A stretch of 64,000 nt of DNA. It comes from Micromonospora sp. R77 (GTDB lineage: Bacteria; Actinomycetota; Actinomycetes; Mycobacteriales; Micromonosporaceae). The stretch's first letter is position 1. Each line of letters starts with the position of its first letter. The notes under the pieces are model-generated. The model worked only from the letters and a program-made list of their open reading frames with translations, was not told the DNA's origin and made no database searches. The stretch spans positions 4,402,001 through 4,466,000 of the forward strand of contig NZ_JALDST010000001.1 of the NCBI RefSeq assembly GCF_022747945.1, written 5' to 3'. Shown in pieces: positions 30,166 through 39,457 of this stretch. A program made the position numbers and the translations under genes.

Positions 30166-31011
30166 GTGGAGTTCACCAAGGGCCACGGCACCGGCAACGA
30201 CTTCGTGATCCTGCCCGATCCGGACGGGCAGCTCGACCTGACCCCGGGGCTGGTCGCGGCGATCTGCGACCGGCGCCGCGGGATCGGCGGCGACGGCGTG
30301 CTGCGCGTCGTCCGGGCCGCGAAGCACCCCGACGGCGCCGCCCTGGCCGGCGACGCCGAGTGGTTCATGGACTACTGGAACTCGGACGGCTCGTTCGCCG
30401 AGATGTGCGGCAACGGCGCCCGGGTCTTCGTCCGCTACCTGCTGGCGACCGGGCTGGCCGCGCCGTCCGGCGCGACCCTGCCGGTGGCCACCCGCGCCGG
30501 CCTGGTCCGGGCCCGGCTCGACGGCGAGGCCATCGCCGTCGAGATGCGCCGCCCCCGGGTGTACGACGCGTCGACCGCCACCCTGGGCCACCTGACCCTG
30601 CCCGGCGCGGCGGTGGACGTCGGCAACCCGCACCTGGTCTGCGCACTGCCGGCCGGGCTCGACCTGGCCGGCCTGGACCTGACCCGGGCACCGGACTTCG
30701 ACGCCGGGGTCTTCCCGGCCGGGGTGAACGTCGAGTTCACCGCGCCGGGTGAGCCGGTGGACGGCACCGACTCCCACGTGCTGATGCGGGTCTACGAGCG
30801 GGGCTCGGCGGAGACGCTCTCCTGCGGCACCGGCGCCTGCGCGGTCGCCGCGGTGGCCCTGCGCGACGCCGCCCGGGACACCGGCACGGTGGCGGTGGAC
30901 GTCCCCGGTGGCCGGCTCACGGTGACCGTCACCGACGACTCCTGCTGGTTGTCCGGCCCGGCCGTGCTGGTCGCCACCGGCGAGATCACGCTGCCCGCGC
31001 CGGGGGCGTGA
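30166..31011 (+). CDS. dapF: Diaminopimelate epimerase
   Basis: 281 aa. Opening FTKGHGTGNDFVIL, first active-site Cys in SFAEMCGNGARVF, and the second in SAETLSCGTGACAVAA; PAGVNVEFTAP is also typical. It interconverts LL- and meso-diaminopimelate for lysine and peptidoglycan. GTG start at 30166. The last 26 bases overlap the end of the converging TetR gene, leaving no room for an ordinary terminator. Confidence 0.97.
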   Translation: MEFTKGHGTGNDFVILPDPDGQLDLTPGLVAAICDRRRGIGGDGVLRVVRAAKHPDGAALAGDAEWFMDYWNSDGSFAEMCGNGARVFVRYLLATGLAAPSGATLPVATRAGLVRARLDGEAIAVEMRRPRVYDASTATLGHLTLPGAAVDVGNPHLVCALPAGLDLAGLDLTRAPDFDAGVFPAGVNVEFTAPGEPVDGTDSHVLMRVYERGSAETLSCGTGACAVAAVALRDAARDTGTVAVDVPGGRLTVTVTDDSCWLSGPAVLVATGEITLPAPGA

Positions 31012-31600
31012 ACACCCGGTCGAGGTGGTAGGTCAGGACCGCGAGCGCCGCAGGTCCGTCGCGCTGCCCGCCGAGCACGCTGGAGCCGAGCCCGTTGGTG
31101 AGGGCGAGCAGCCCCGCCGCGGTGAGTTCCGGGTCCAGGCGCGGGTCGACCTCGCCGTTCTGCTGTGCCTGCCGCAACTGCCCGCCGAGCAGCCGTTCGA
31201 TCTTGTCGGGATACGTCGCGCCGTGCCGCTCGGCGAGGTCGGGCTCGCTGAACACCAGGGTGTAGTAGCCGGTGTACGCCCGGGTCAGGCGTCGGCTCTC
31301 GTCGTCGGTGGGCAGGACGGCGATGAGCGTGCCGTACACGACGCTGCGCGGGGTGACCGGCCCGAGCGCGCGGATCCGGTCCTCGACCCGGGCGGCCAGT
31401 TGCTCGCCGAGATAGCCGAGTGCGGTCAGCAGCAGCTCCTCCTTGGTGTGGAAGTAGTACTGCACCAGCCGTAGCGAGACGCCCGCCTCGGCGGCCACCT
31501 CGCGCATGCTCGCCGACTGCAGGCCCCGGCTGCTGGCGATGCGCAGCAGCGCGTCACCGATCTGCCGGCGCCGCTGCTCGTGGTCGACCCGTTTCGGCAT
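30986..31600 (-). CDS. TetR-family transcriptional regulator
   Basis: 204 aa. The N-terminal helix-turn-helix (RRRQIGDALLRIASSRGLQSASMREVAAEAGVSLRLVQYYFHTKEELLLTAL) is the TetR signature; the C-terminal ligand domain is helical and unassigned (TetR_C_6-like). It is divergent from the alpha/beta hydrolase, with a perfect palindrome between them that is its probable operator, so it likely represses both itself and the hydrolase. The inducer is unknown. Its 3' end overlaps dapF on the other strand. Confidence 0.9.
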   Translation of the reverse strand: MPKRVDHEQRRRQIGDALLRIASSRGLQSASMREVAAEAGVSLRLVQYYFHTKEELLLTALGYLGEQLAARVEDRIRALGPVTPRSVVYGTLIAVLPTDDESRRLTRAYTGYYTLVFSEPDLAERHGATYPDKIERLLGGQLRQAQQNGEVDPRLDPELTAAGLLALTNGLGSSVLGGQRDGPAALAVLTYHLDRVFTPPARAA

Positions 31601-31615
31601 GACACCCCCTTCGGT

Positions 31616-31641
31616 TTTGATGATACGGTCGTATCATCAAA
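31616..31641. promoter_or_regulatory. TetR operator: 26-bp palindrome
   Basis: TTTGATGATACG (31616-31627) and CGTATCATCAAA (31630-31641) are exact complements separated by GT. It occupies the 58-base gap between the divergent TetR and hydrolase genes and is noticeably AT-richer than its surroundings. Length and symmetry are typical of TetR operators. Confidence 0.85.
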
Positions 31642-31658
31642 CGGCGGACGGAGTCATC

Positions 31659-32540
31659 GTGACAGTCGCGGCGATCAGCGGGTTCACCAGTGACCGAGCG
31701 CGGGAGCGGTTTCTCGACGCGTACGAGCGGGTGCGGCTGCGGGTGTGGCCCGCCGAGGCGGTCGCCGTCGACCTGCCGACCAGCTTCGGGACCACCCGCG
31801 TCTACCGGTACGGCGACGGCGACGCGGTGCCGTTCGTGCTGCTGCCCGGTGCCGGGGGCAACGCGCTGAGCTGGCACCCGTACGTCCGCCGCCTGGGCCG
31901 CGACCGGCCGGTGATCGCCGTCGAGCCGGTGGGCGAACCGGGCCGTTCCGTGCAGTCGCGCCCGCTCGACGGGGCCGGGGACTGGGCGCGCTGGCTCGAC
32001 GAGGTCCTCGCCGGCCTGTCCGTCGACCGGGTCCACCTCGTCGGCTGCTCCTTCGGCGGCTGGGTGGCGCTGCGGCACGCGCTGCACGCCCCCGACCGGC
32101 TGGCCGGCCTGGTCCTGCTGGACCCGGCGGGCTTCGGTCGGGTCGGCGGCCGCTTCCTCGCCTGGGTGCTGCTCTCCGGCGTGGCCGGGCTGGCCCCCGC
32201 GCCGGTACGCCGGGCCGCCGCCCGGCTGCTGCGCAACGCGACCCTCCGCGACGACGAACTGATGGCACTCATGCGCGCCACCTTCGGCTTCCGTCGTCGG
32301 CACCCGGTGCCCCCGCCGGTCACCGACGACGAGCTGCGCCGCCTCGCCGTACCGGCCCTGGTGCTGCTCGGCGCACGCAGCCAGCTCTACGACGCCCCCG
32401 CCCTCGCCGCCCACCTGACCGCCCGGAACCGGTCCATCCGGGTGGAGGTCATCCCCGGCGCCGGTCACGACCTCCCGCTGACCCACCCCGACCTGATCAC
32501 CACCCACACCACCCACTTCGCCGCCCAGCCCCACCCCTGA
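31659..32540 (+). CDS. Alpha/beta hydrolase
   Basis: 293 aa from a GTG at 31659. Oxyanion block PFVLLPGAGGNALSWHPYV, nucleophile elbow GCSFGGW (Ser), acid region VLLGARSQLYDAPALAAHL and catalytic His in IPGAGHDLPLTHPDL make a complete triad. It is a soluble esterase/lipase/haloperoxidase-like enzyme with no assignable substrate. Under probable control of the divergent TetR. Earlier in-frame starts would lie within the TetR coding region and are rejected. Confidence 0.85.
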   Translation: MTVAAISGFTSDRARERFLDAYERVRLRVWPAEAVAVDLPTSFGTTRVYRYGDGDAVPFVLLPGAGGNALSWHPYVRRLGRDRPVIAVEPVGEPGRSVQSRPLDGAGDWARWLDEVLAGLSVDRVHLVGCSFGGWVALRHALHAPDRLAGLVLLDPAGFGRVGGRFLAWVLLSGVAGLAPAPVRRAAARLLRNATLRDDELMALMRATFGFRRRHPVPPPVTDDELRRLAVPALVLLGARSQLYDAPALAAHLTARNRSIRVEVIPGAGHDLPLTHPDLITTHTTHFAAQPHP

Positions 32541-32564
32541 CCCCCGCCCCCGCCCTCCTCGCGG

Positions 32565-32622
32565 TGATCATGGACTTGGCTGGTCGTTCTGTCCCGATTC
32601 GACCCGGCCAACCCCATGATCA
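32565..32622. repeat. 58-nt intergenic inverted repeat, TGATCATG family (copy 1)
   Basis: TGATCATGG (32565-32573) and CCATGATCA (32614-32622) form the outer arms. Inner blocks TTGGC/GGCCAA and GGTCG/CGACC continue the stem with mismatches. Followed by ACGC. The element at 57446-57502 has the same ends, length and placement between convergent genes. Confidence 0.75.
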
Positions 32623-32758
32623 ACGCAGCGCGGGCGTGTACGGGCCGGGTGGGCCGGTTGAGCAGGAAGGTTGGGTCGGATTCCGGGTCGGTTCCCGACG
32701 GAAACCTCTTGATCAACGCCGAGAAGGGGGCCGGGGGGTGAGGGGGTGGGCCGGAGGG

Positions 32759-34231
32759 TCAGGGGGTGGCGCTGGCGGTGGCGGCGATCTCGGGGAGGTC
32801 GGCGGGGCCGGGGTCGGCGGCCGGCGGCGGGGTGGTGGCGGGGTTCTGGGCGGCGGCGCGGACGGCGGCGGCGACCGCGGGGGCGACCCGGGAGTCGAAG
32901 ACGCTCGGAACGATCACCGTCGGGTTGATCTTGTCCTCGCCGACCACGTCGGCGATGGCCCGGGCCGCGGCGATCGCCATCTCCTCGGTGAACTCCTCGG
33001 CGTGCGCGTCGAGCATGCCGCGGAAGACGCCCGGGAAGGCGAGCACGTTGTTGATCTGGTTGGGCTGGTCGGAGCGGCCGGTGGCGACCACCGCGGCGTG
33101 CTTGCGCGCCTCCCGCGGGTCGACCTCCGGGTCGGGGTTGGCCAGCGCGAAGACGATCGCGTCCTTGGCCATCGTGGCGACGTCGTCGCCGGTGAGCAGG
33201 TTCGGTGCGCTGACCCCGATGAAGACGTCCGCGCCGCGTACCGCGCCGGGCAGGTCGCCGGAGTAGTTCTCCTTGTTGGTGTTCTCGGCCAGCCACTGCC
33301 AGGCCGGGTTGAGGTCCGGCAGGCCGCGGTGCAGGGCGCCCTGCCGGTCGTACGCGATGATGTCGCCGACGCCCTGGCGCAGCAGCAGCTTCATGATCGC
33401 GGTGCCGGCCGCGCCCGCGCCGGAGACGACCACCCGGACGTCCGCGAGCTGCTTGCCCACCACGCGCAGCGCGTTGGTCAGCGCGGCCAGTACGCAGATC
33501 GCGGTGCCGTGCTGGTCGTCGTGGAAGACCGGGATGTCCAGCGCCTCGCGCAGCCGGGCCTCGATCTCGAAGCAGCGCGGCGCGGCGATGTCCTCCAGGT
33601 TGATCCCGCCGTACGCGGGTGCGATCGCCTTCACGATGGCCACGATCTCGTCGGTGTCCTGGGTGTCCAGCACCACCGGCCAGGCGTCCACCCCGCCGAA
33701 GCGCTTGAACAGGGCGGCCTTGCCCTCCATCACCGGCAGGGAGGCCGCCGGCCCGAGGTTGCCCAGGCCCAGCACCGCCGAGCCGTCGCTGACCACCGCG
33801 ACGGTGTTGCGCTTGATGGTCAGCCGGCGGGCGTCGGCCGGGTTCTCCGCGATCGCCATGCAGACCCGGGCCACCCCCGGGGTGTACGCGCGGGACAGCT
33901 CGTCGCGGGTGCGCAGGCCGACCTTCGAGTGCACCTCGATCTTGCCGCCGAGGTGCAGCAGGAAGGTGCGGTCGGAGACCTTGCGGACGTCCACGCCGTC
34001 CAACGCGGTCAGCGCGTCGACCACCTGGTCGGCGTGGCCCGCGTCGGCGGTGTCGCAGGTGAGGTCGACGATCACGCTGGTCGGGTCGGAGTCGACGACG
34101 TCCAGCGCGGTGACGATCGCCCCGGCCTCGCCGACCGCGGTGGTCAGGCGGCCGATCGAGGAGGCGTCCGCGGTCACCGCGATCCGGATCGTGATCGAGA
34201 ACCCGGCACTCGGCAGGCGGGTGATGGCCAC
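32759..34231 (-). CDS. NAD(P)-dependent malic enzyme with N-terminal ACT-like domain
   Basis: 490 aa. Residues ~12-85 form an ACT-like regulatory domain ([28 protein letters not shown]). The catalytic part has [66 protein letters not shown], the metal-site region [19 protein letters not shown], and a Rossmann GAGAAG. It decarboxylates malate to pyruvate. GGAGGG seven bases before the ATG fixes the start. The C-terminal ~35 residues are a Pro/Ala tail. Convergent with the hydrolase across a repeat. Confidence 0.93.
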   Translation of the reverse strand: MAITRLPSAGFSITIRIAVTADASSIGRLTTAVGEAGAIVTALDVVDSDPTSVIVDLTCDTADAGHADQVVDALTALDGVDVRKVSDRTFLLHLGGKIEVHSKVGLRTRDELSRAYTPGVARVCMAIAENPADARRLTIKRNTVAVVSDGSAVLGLGNLGPAASLPVMEGKAALFKRFGGVDAWPVVLDTQDTDEIVAIVKAIAPAYGGINLEDIAAPRCFEIEARLREALDIPVFHDDQHGTAICVLAALTNALRVVGKQLADVRVVVSGAGAAGTAIMKLLLRQGVGDIIAYDRQGALHRGLPDLNPAWQWLAENTNKENYSGDLPGAVRGADVFIGVSAPNLLTGDDVATMAKDAIVFALANPDPEVDPREARKHAAVVATGRSDQPNQINNVLAFPGVFRGMLDAHAEEFTEEMAIAAARAIADVVGEDKINPTVIVPSVFDSRVAPAVAAAVRAAAQNPATTPPPAADPGPADLPEIAATASATP

Positions 34232-34430
34232 GGAAAATCCCTCCGTCGACGCTGAACGGCTCGCCCCGCATTTCTACCCGCCCGCCGAGGTCGCCCGGCA
34301 TCCGGCCCCGCTTTTGGGGCCGTGTGTCACGGGCATATAGCGGGTGCGTCCCGCGTTGACACATGTCAGGATGTCTGACACGTACGCGAAACCCCTCGCC
34401 AGCGGACAGAACGGACAAGGGAGACTCAGT

Positions 34431-35894
34431 TTGCGAGACCAGGAGACCTACGTTCCCTTCGAGGACGACGAGCTCGACGCCACCACCGGTGAGTTCGAGC
34501 TGTCGGAGCGGCAGGCGTTGCGGCGGGTCCCCGGCCTCTCGACCGAGCTCACCGACATCACCGAGGTCGAGTACCGCCAGCTGCGGCTGGAGCGGGTCGT
34601 CCTGGTGGGCGTCTGGACCGAGGGCACCCAGGACGACGCCGACAACTCCCTCACCGAGCTCGCGGCGCTGGCCGAGACCGCCGGCTCGCAGGTGCTCGAA
34701 GGGCTGATCCAGCGCCGTAACCGTCCCGACCCGGCCACGTACATCGGTCGCGGCAAGGTCGACGACCTCGGCGCGGTGGTGCTCTCCACCGGCGCCGACA
34801 CGGTGATCTGCGACGGTGAACTCTCCCCGTCCCAGCTGCGGAACCTGGAGCAGCGCACCAAGGTCAAGGTCGTCGACCGGACCGCGCTGATCCTCGACAT
34901 CTTCGCCCAGCACGCCAAGAGCAAGGAAGGTAAGGCGCAGGTCGAGCTGGCCCAGCTCGAATACCTGCTCCCGCGCCTGCGCGGTTGGGGTGAGTCGCTG
35001 TCCCGACAGACCGGTGGTTCCGGTCGCGGCGGCGGCGCCGGCGGCGGCGTGGGTCTGCGCGGTCCCGGTGAGACCAAGCTGGAGACCGACCGGCGGCGGA
35101 TCCGCCACCGCATCGCCCGGCTGCGCCGGGAGATCAAGGGCATGAAGACGGTACGCCAGACCAAGCGTGCCCGCCGTTCCCGCAACGCTGTGCCCGCGGT
35201 GGCCATCGCCGGCTACACCAACGCCGGCAAGTCCAGCCTGCTCAACCGCCTAACCGGGGCGGGTGTGCTGGTGGAGAACGCGCTCTTCGCCACGCTGGAC
35301 CCGACCACCCGCAAGGCCACCACCGCCGACGGCCGGCTCTACACGCTCTCCGACACGGTCGGGTTCGTCCGGCACCTGCCGCACCAGATCGTCGAGGCGT
35401 TCCGCTCGACCCTGGAGGAGGTCGCCGAGTCCGACCTGGTGGTGCACGTCGTCGACGGCACCCACCCGGACCCGGAGGAGCAGGTCCGCGCGGTCCACGA
35501 GGTGCTGGCCGAGGTCGGCGCCGACCGGCTGCCCGAGCTGTTGGTGGTCAACAAGACCGACGCCACCGACGAGGAGACGCTGCTGCGGCTCAAGCGGCTC
35601 TGGCCGGAGGCGGTCTTCGTCTCCGCGCACAGCGGACGCGGCGTCGACGGGCTGCGGGCGGCGATCGAGGAGCGACTGCCCCGCCCGGCGGTCGAGGTCC
35701 GCGCGGTGCTGCCGTACGACCGGGGTGACCTGGTGGCCCGGCTGCACCGGCAGGGCGAGGTGCTGAGCACCTCCCACCTGCCGGAGGGGACGCTGGTGCA
35801 CGTCCGGGTGGGCGAGGCGCTCGCCGCGGAGCTGGCGCCGTTCCGGGCCGGTGACCGGCTGGTCGACCAGGAGCGGGTGGGCGCCGGCCGCTGA
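34431..35894 (+). CDS. hflX: GTPase HflX (ribosome-splitting/rescue factor)
   Basis: 487 aa. N-terminal HflX domain (TEVEYRQLRLERVVLVGVWTEG, PDPATYIGRGKVDDL, VKVVDRTALILDIFAQHAKSKEGKAQVELAQLEYLLPRL), a Gly-rich loop, then a G domain with G1 GYTNAGKSS, G3 DTVGF and G4 NKTD. HflX splits stalled ribosomes. The TTG at 34431 is preferred because AAGGGAG lies seven bases upstream and conservation starts near there; GTG 34344 and ATG 34371 lack ribosome-binding sites. A TTGACA at 34356 may be the -35 element. Confidence 0.92.
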   Translation: MRDQETYVPFEDDELDATTGEFELSERQALRRVPGLSTELTDITEVEYRQLRLERVVLVGVWTEGTQDDADNSLTELAALAETAGSQVLEGLIQRRNRPDPATYIGRGKVDDLGAVVLSTGADTVICDGELSPSQLRNLEQRTKVKVVDRTALILDIFAQHAKSKEGKAQVELAQLEYLLPRLRGWGESLSRQTGGSGRGGGAGGGVGLRGPGETKLETDRRRIRHRIARLRREIKGMKTVRQTKRARRSRNAVPAVAIAGYTNAGKSSLLNRLTGAGVLVENALFATLDPTTRKATTADGRLYTLSDTVGFVRHLPHQIVEAFRSTLEEVAESDLVVHVVDGTHPDPEEQVRAVHEVLAEVGADRLPELLVVNKTDATDEETLLRLKRLWPEAVFVSAHSGRGVDGLRAAIEERLPRPAVEVRAVLPYDRGDLVARLHRQGEVLSTSHLPEGTLVHVRVGEALAAELAPFRAGDRLVDQERVGAGR

Positions 35895-35944
35895 GCCGTC
35901 CGGGGTCACCCGCCCGGCCGACCGGGCATGCGACACTTGGCGCC

Positions 35945-37506
35945 ATGCGCCGTGCTGTTTCCTCGGTCACGGTTGCCCTCGGCCTGCTGGGGGCGACCGT
36001 GGCGCTGCCCGTCCTGGCCGCGCCCGCCCCGGCCGCCCTGGCGGCGGCGCCGGCCGGCAAGAAGAAGTGCACCGTCGAGGACGAACGGCTGCGCGAGCTG
36101 TCCGGTCTGGTCGCCACCAGCACCGGCTATGTCGTCATCAACGACGGCAGCGACCTGGAGAGCCGCAAGCGGGTCTTCTATCTGGACGCCAAGTGCCGGA
36201 TCGCCCGGGAGCCGGTGCGCTACACCGACCCCGGGCCCCGTGACACCGAGGACCTGGCGCTCGGGCCGGACAAGAAGACCCTCTGGATCGCCGACACCGG
36301 CGACAACCTGACCAACAAGGAACGCCGGACCCGGGTCGCCGTCTGGACCATGCCGCTGAACGGGTCGAAGCAGCCGGTGCTGCACCGCTTGTCCTACCCG
36401 GAGCAGCAGGCGCGCGACGCCGAGGCGCTGGTGGTCGGCGACGACGGCAAGCCGCTGATCATCACCAAGTCGCTCTCCGGCAAGTCCGAGATCTTCACGC
36501 CGACGGCGGCGTTCAAGGCGTCGGGTGACCCCGAGGCGATACCGATGCGCAAGGTCGGCGAGGTCACCGTCCCGAGGACCAGCACCGAGGTGCGGATGGG
36601 TGCCCCGGGCAAGCTCCTGGTCACCGGTGCCGCCCGCTCGCCCGACGGCAGCAAGGTGGTGCTGCGCACCTACGGCGACGCCTTCGAGTACGACGTCAAG
36701 GGCGGCAACATCGTCGCCGCCCTGACCACCGGCAAGCCCCGGGTCACCCCGCTGGCCGACCCGTTCGGCGAGGCCATCTCCTACACTCCCGACGGCCGTT
36801 CCTTCGTCACCGTCTCCGACGGCGGGCAGATGGGCGAGGACGAGCCGATCGACATCCTGAGCTACGCCCCGTCGACCCAGGGCGTCGAGGCGCTGCCCGC
36901 GGCGGGCGGGGCGGCGGCCAAGCCGTCGGCGCAGAAGTCCTGGATGGAGGGGCTCAGCCTCGACGAGATCACCTACCTGATCGCCGCCGTCGGGGTGCTC
37001 GGCGCGCTGATGGTCGGCGCCGGCATCTTCGGCATCCTCCGGGCCCGTCGTAAGCCGGCCCCCGCCGACCCGACCCCGGAGCGGGAGGACGACGACTTCC
37101 CGCCGAACGGCGGCTTCGACGCACCCCGGGGCGGTCGCCCGGAGAGCCCTCCGCCGGGCGTGTACGGCGGTGCCCCGGCCGGCGGCGCACCGGCCCGCCC
37201 CGCCGGCGGCGGGGTGTACGGCGGTGGTGCCGGTCGTCCCCAGGGCGGTGGCGTCTACGGCGGCGGACGTGCCCAGGGTGGTGGCGGACGTCCCTCGGGC
37301 GGTGGCCGGCCGCAGGGCGGTGGCGTGTACGGCGGCGCCCGCACGGCGGTGGTGGCGTGTACGGCGGCGGGCGCGCGGAACCGCCCCGCCGGGAGCCGGG
37401 CCACCAGGATCCACGCGGTGGCCGCCGCGCCAACGGTTACGACGGTCGCGGCCAGTACGGCCAGGTGCCCGGCGGGCGCGAGTATCGCGGCGGCGACCGC
37501 TACTGA
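35945..37506 (+). CDS. Exported, membrane-anchored protein with propeller-like ectodomain and GVYGG-repeat tail (apparent frameshift)
   Basis: Signal peptide (1-35), then an ectodomain of ~290 residues with repeating Asp/Gly turns (RELSGLVATSTGYVVINDGSD, DTEDLALGPDKKTLWIADTGDN, GEAISYTPDGRSFVTVSDGG) resembling a beta-propeller. Next come a membrane helix at ~340-362 and a basic cytoplasmic tail with several GVYGG repeats. At ~37346 the frame breaks. Adding one G restores another GVYGGG repeat and a Tyr/Gly/Arg tail ending GGDRY at TGA 37504-37506. Specific function unknown. The GC-rich repeats make slippage or base-calling error plausible. Confidence 0.7.
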
Positions 37507-37515
37507 CCGGCGTGG

Positions 37516-37549
37516 CCCGGGTGACCACCGCTCGGGGCGGTCACCCGGG
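37516..37549. terminator. Bidirectional stem-loop between the GVYGG protein and lexA
   Basis: CCCGGGTGACC (37516-37526) and GGTCACCCGGG (37539-37549) are perfect complements, with inner CCGC/GCGG pairing. It lies between the two converging genes. Confidence 0.8.
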
Positions 37550-37558
37550 GGTCGAGCG

Positions 37559-38344
37559 TCAGATCCGGCGCAGCACGGCCACCACGCGACCCATGATGGT
37601 GGCGTCGTCACCGGGGATCGGGTCGAAGGCCGGGTTCTGCGGCATCAGCCAGACGTGTCCGTCGCGCCGGCGGTAGGTCTTCACGGTCGCCTCGCCGTCG
37701 AGCATGGCGGCCACGATGTCGCCGGCCTCGGCGTTGGGCTGCTGCCTGACCACTACCCAGTCGCCGTCGCAGATCGCCGCGTCGAGCATCGAGTCGCCCT
37801 TGACCTGGAGCATGAAGACCTCGCCCTCGCCCACCAGCTCGCGGGGGAGCGGGAAGACGTCCTCGACGGCCTGCTCGGCCAGGATCGGGCCACCGGCGGC
37901 GATCCGGCCCAGCATCGGCACGTACGCCGGGGTGGGGCGCTGCGAGCGGGTCAGCTCGTCGTCGACCGCGTCGCTCGGCGCGCGTACGTCGACCGCCCGG
38001 GGGCGGTTGGGGTCGCGCCGCAGGAAGCCCTTCTTCTCCAGCTCCTTGAGCTGGTAGGCGACGCTGGACGGGGAGACCAGGCCGACCGCCTCGCCGATCT
38101 CGCGGACGCTCGGCGGGTAGCCGTGCCGCTCGACCCAGGTGCGGATGAACTCCAGGATGCGCCGCTGCCGGGCGGTCAGGTCGACCGTCGCCGGGTCGGG
38201 GAAGCTGCTGACCACCGGGGTGACGGGGCGTACGGTGGGCTGGCCCGTCCGGCTGCGCGCGGCGCGGGGGCGGCGGGTCGCCGGCGGACCCGCTCCGTCG
38301 ATCGGCTGCGGGTTCTTCGGCCGGCTGGCCCGGTCCTCGGTCAC
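37559..38344 (-). CDS. lexA: SOS repressor LexA
   Basis: 261 aa. The N-terminal winged helix ([56 protein letters not shown]) is followed by a cleavage site in [13 protein letters not shown] (Ala-Gly). The S24 protease domain has catalytic Ser in GDSMLDAAI and Lys in [10 protein letters not shown]. The GTG at 38344 is chosen because GGGAGGGAC precedes it and the conserved EDRASRP segment follows. A basic ~45-residue extension precedes the DNA-binding domain, as in other actinobacteria. Three LexA-like boxes lie upstream. Confidence 0.96.
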   Translation of the reverse strand: MTEDRASRPKNPQPIDGAGPPATRRPRAARSRTGQPTVRPVTPVVSSFPDPATVDLTARQRRILEFIRTWVERHGYPPSVREIGEAVGLVSPSSVAYQLKELEKKGFLRRDPNRPRAVDVRAPSDAVDDELTRSQRPTPAYVPMLGRIAAGGPILAEQAVEDVFPLPRELVGEGEVFMLQVKGDSMLDAAICDGDWVVVRQQPNAEAGDIVAAMLDGEATVKTYRRRDGHVWLMPQNPAFDPIPGDDATIMGRVVAVLRRI

Positions 38345-38474
38345 GTCCGTCCCTCCCTGGTCGGCGCTGGGGTGCCTCGGCGGCTCGTGGTGCATGCGGT
38401 GGTGCTGGTGACCCGGTGCGACGCGACACGCCGTCCGGTCGTGTGGTTGACCGTATAGGTGGGATGGGCCATTT

Positions 38475-38490
38475 TCAAACATCTGTACGA
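38475..38490 (-). promoter_or_regulatory. LexA box proximal to lexA
   Basis: On the minus strand TCGTACAGATGTTTGA matches ten of twelve fixed positions of TCGAAC-N4-GTTCGA. It overlaps a TTTGAA/TATACG pair (16 bases apart) that could be the lexA promoter, so it is placed for autorepression. A weaker, eight-of-twelve site is at 38527-38542. Confidence 0.6.
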
Positions 38491-38559
38491 CCTGTTGTCG
38501 GCGTGTCGGGCCGAATTCCTGGAATTCCGTACGCCTGTTCTGATAAATGGTACGTCGTC

Positions 38560-38575
38560 TCGTACGGGTGTTCGA
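38560..38575. promoter_or_regulatory. LexA box in the lexA-nrdR intergenic region (best match)
   Basis: TCGTACGGGTGTTCGA matches eleven of twelve fixed positions of the actinobacterial SOS box. It lies 215 bases from the lexA start and about 110 bases before the nrdR -35, so it could serve lexA (distal operator) or, less likely, nrdR. It is 85 bases from the proximal box and 33 from the weak middle one. Confidence 0.7.
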
Positions 38576-38685
38576 GCGGCGACCCGCCGTGACCCCACCC
38601 GTCCGCCGAGCGTTGGGCTTTCGGCACCCAGGGTGGAGGAGGGCGGGGGAGTGATTCTGCCGACGCGCCGGACACGCCGGTCAAC

Positions 38686-38714
38686 TTGACCTCGGTTGGG
38701 CGACGACATACGGT
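38686..38714 (+). promoter_or_regulatory. Promoter of the nrdR-nrdJ genes
   Basis: TTGACC (38686-38691) and TACGGT (38709-38714), spaced by exactly 17 bases. The expected start, near 38721, falls in the NrdR-like box. The leader to the nrdR ATG would be about 170 bases. Confidence 0.65.
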
Positions 38715-38717
38715 CAA

Positions 38718-38733
38718 CCCCTAGATGTAGTAG
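38718..38733 (+). promoter_or_regulatory. Putative NrdR box at the transcription start
   Basis: CCCCTAGATGTAGTAG matches the NrdR consensus ACACWATATATWGTGT at eleven of sixteen positions, including the central TANAT-TWGT part. Position just after the -10 element suits autorepression by NrdR in response to ATP/dATP. A second box at the usual ~31-base spacing is not evident. Confidence 0.5.
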
Positions 38734-38890
38734 TCACACGGGCGTAAGTCGCCTACAGGTTGGGTTCGACTACCGACCGCACTCCCGTACCGTCGACCCG
38801 GCGGCGACCATCGGAACGATGGCGCCGTCGCGCTGACGCGTGCCCGGGAGCGCACCGGTGCGCCCGCGACGCGATGAAGGAGGTCAGGCG

Positions 38891-39391
38891 ATGCGGTGTC
38901 CGTACTGCCGGCACGCCGACTCCCGGGTCGTCGACTCGCGGGAGGCCGACGACGGTCAGCTCATCCGGCGGCGGCGATCCTGCCCCGAGTGCGGCAAGCG
39001 GTTCACCACCGTCGAGGAGGCGGTGCTCGCGGTGGTCAAGCGCAGTGGGGTGACCGAGCCGTTCAGCCGTACGAAGATCATCGGCGGGGTGCGCAAGGCG
39101 TGCCAGGGGCGGCCGGTCGACGACGACTCGATCGCGCTGCTCGCCCAGAAGGTCGAGGAGACCGTCCGGGCCAAGGGGGCCGCCGAGATCCCGAGCCACG
39201 AGGTCGGGCTCGCCATCCTGGGGCCGCTGCGGGACCTGGACGAGGTCGCCTACCTGCGCTTCGCCAGCGTCTACCGGTCGTTCGACTCGCTCGCCGACTT
39301 CGAGCGCGAGATCGAGACGCTGCGGGACGCCGCGCGGGCCCGGGAGGCCGCGGTGGCGGGGGCCGCCGAGGCTGCCGGCCGTACCAGTTGA
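38891..39391 (+). CDS. nrdR: Transcriptional repressor NrdR
   Basis: 166 aa. Zinc ribbon with [17 protein letters not shown] and the second pair in [13 protein letters not shown], then an ATP-cone ([24 protein letters not shown]). It represses ribonucleotide reductase genes when the ATP-cone is loaded with dATP. AAGGAGG eight bases before the ATG marks the start. It lies 66 bases upstream of nrdJ, in the common actinobacterial nrdR-nrdJ order. Residues after ~150 are an Ala-rich tail. Confidence 0.96.
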   Translation: MRCPYCRHADSRVVDSREADDGQLIRRRRSCPECGKRFTTVEEAVLAVVKRSGVTEPFSRTKIIGGVRKACQGRPVDDDSIALLAQKVEETVRAKGAAEIPSHEVGLAILGPLRDLDEVAYLRFASVYRSFDSLADFEREIETLRDAARAREAAVAGAAEAAGRTS

Positions 39392-39457
39392 TTTTTCTTG
39401 ATTTCTGACAGTGACGAACGCGCGGTGGGTGACCGCGCAGACGAGGGGGCGGATGAG

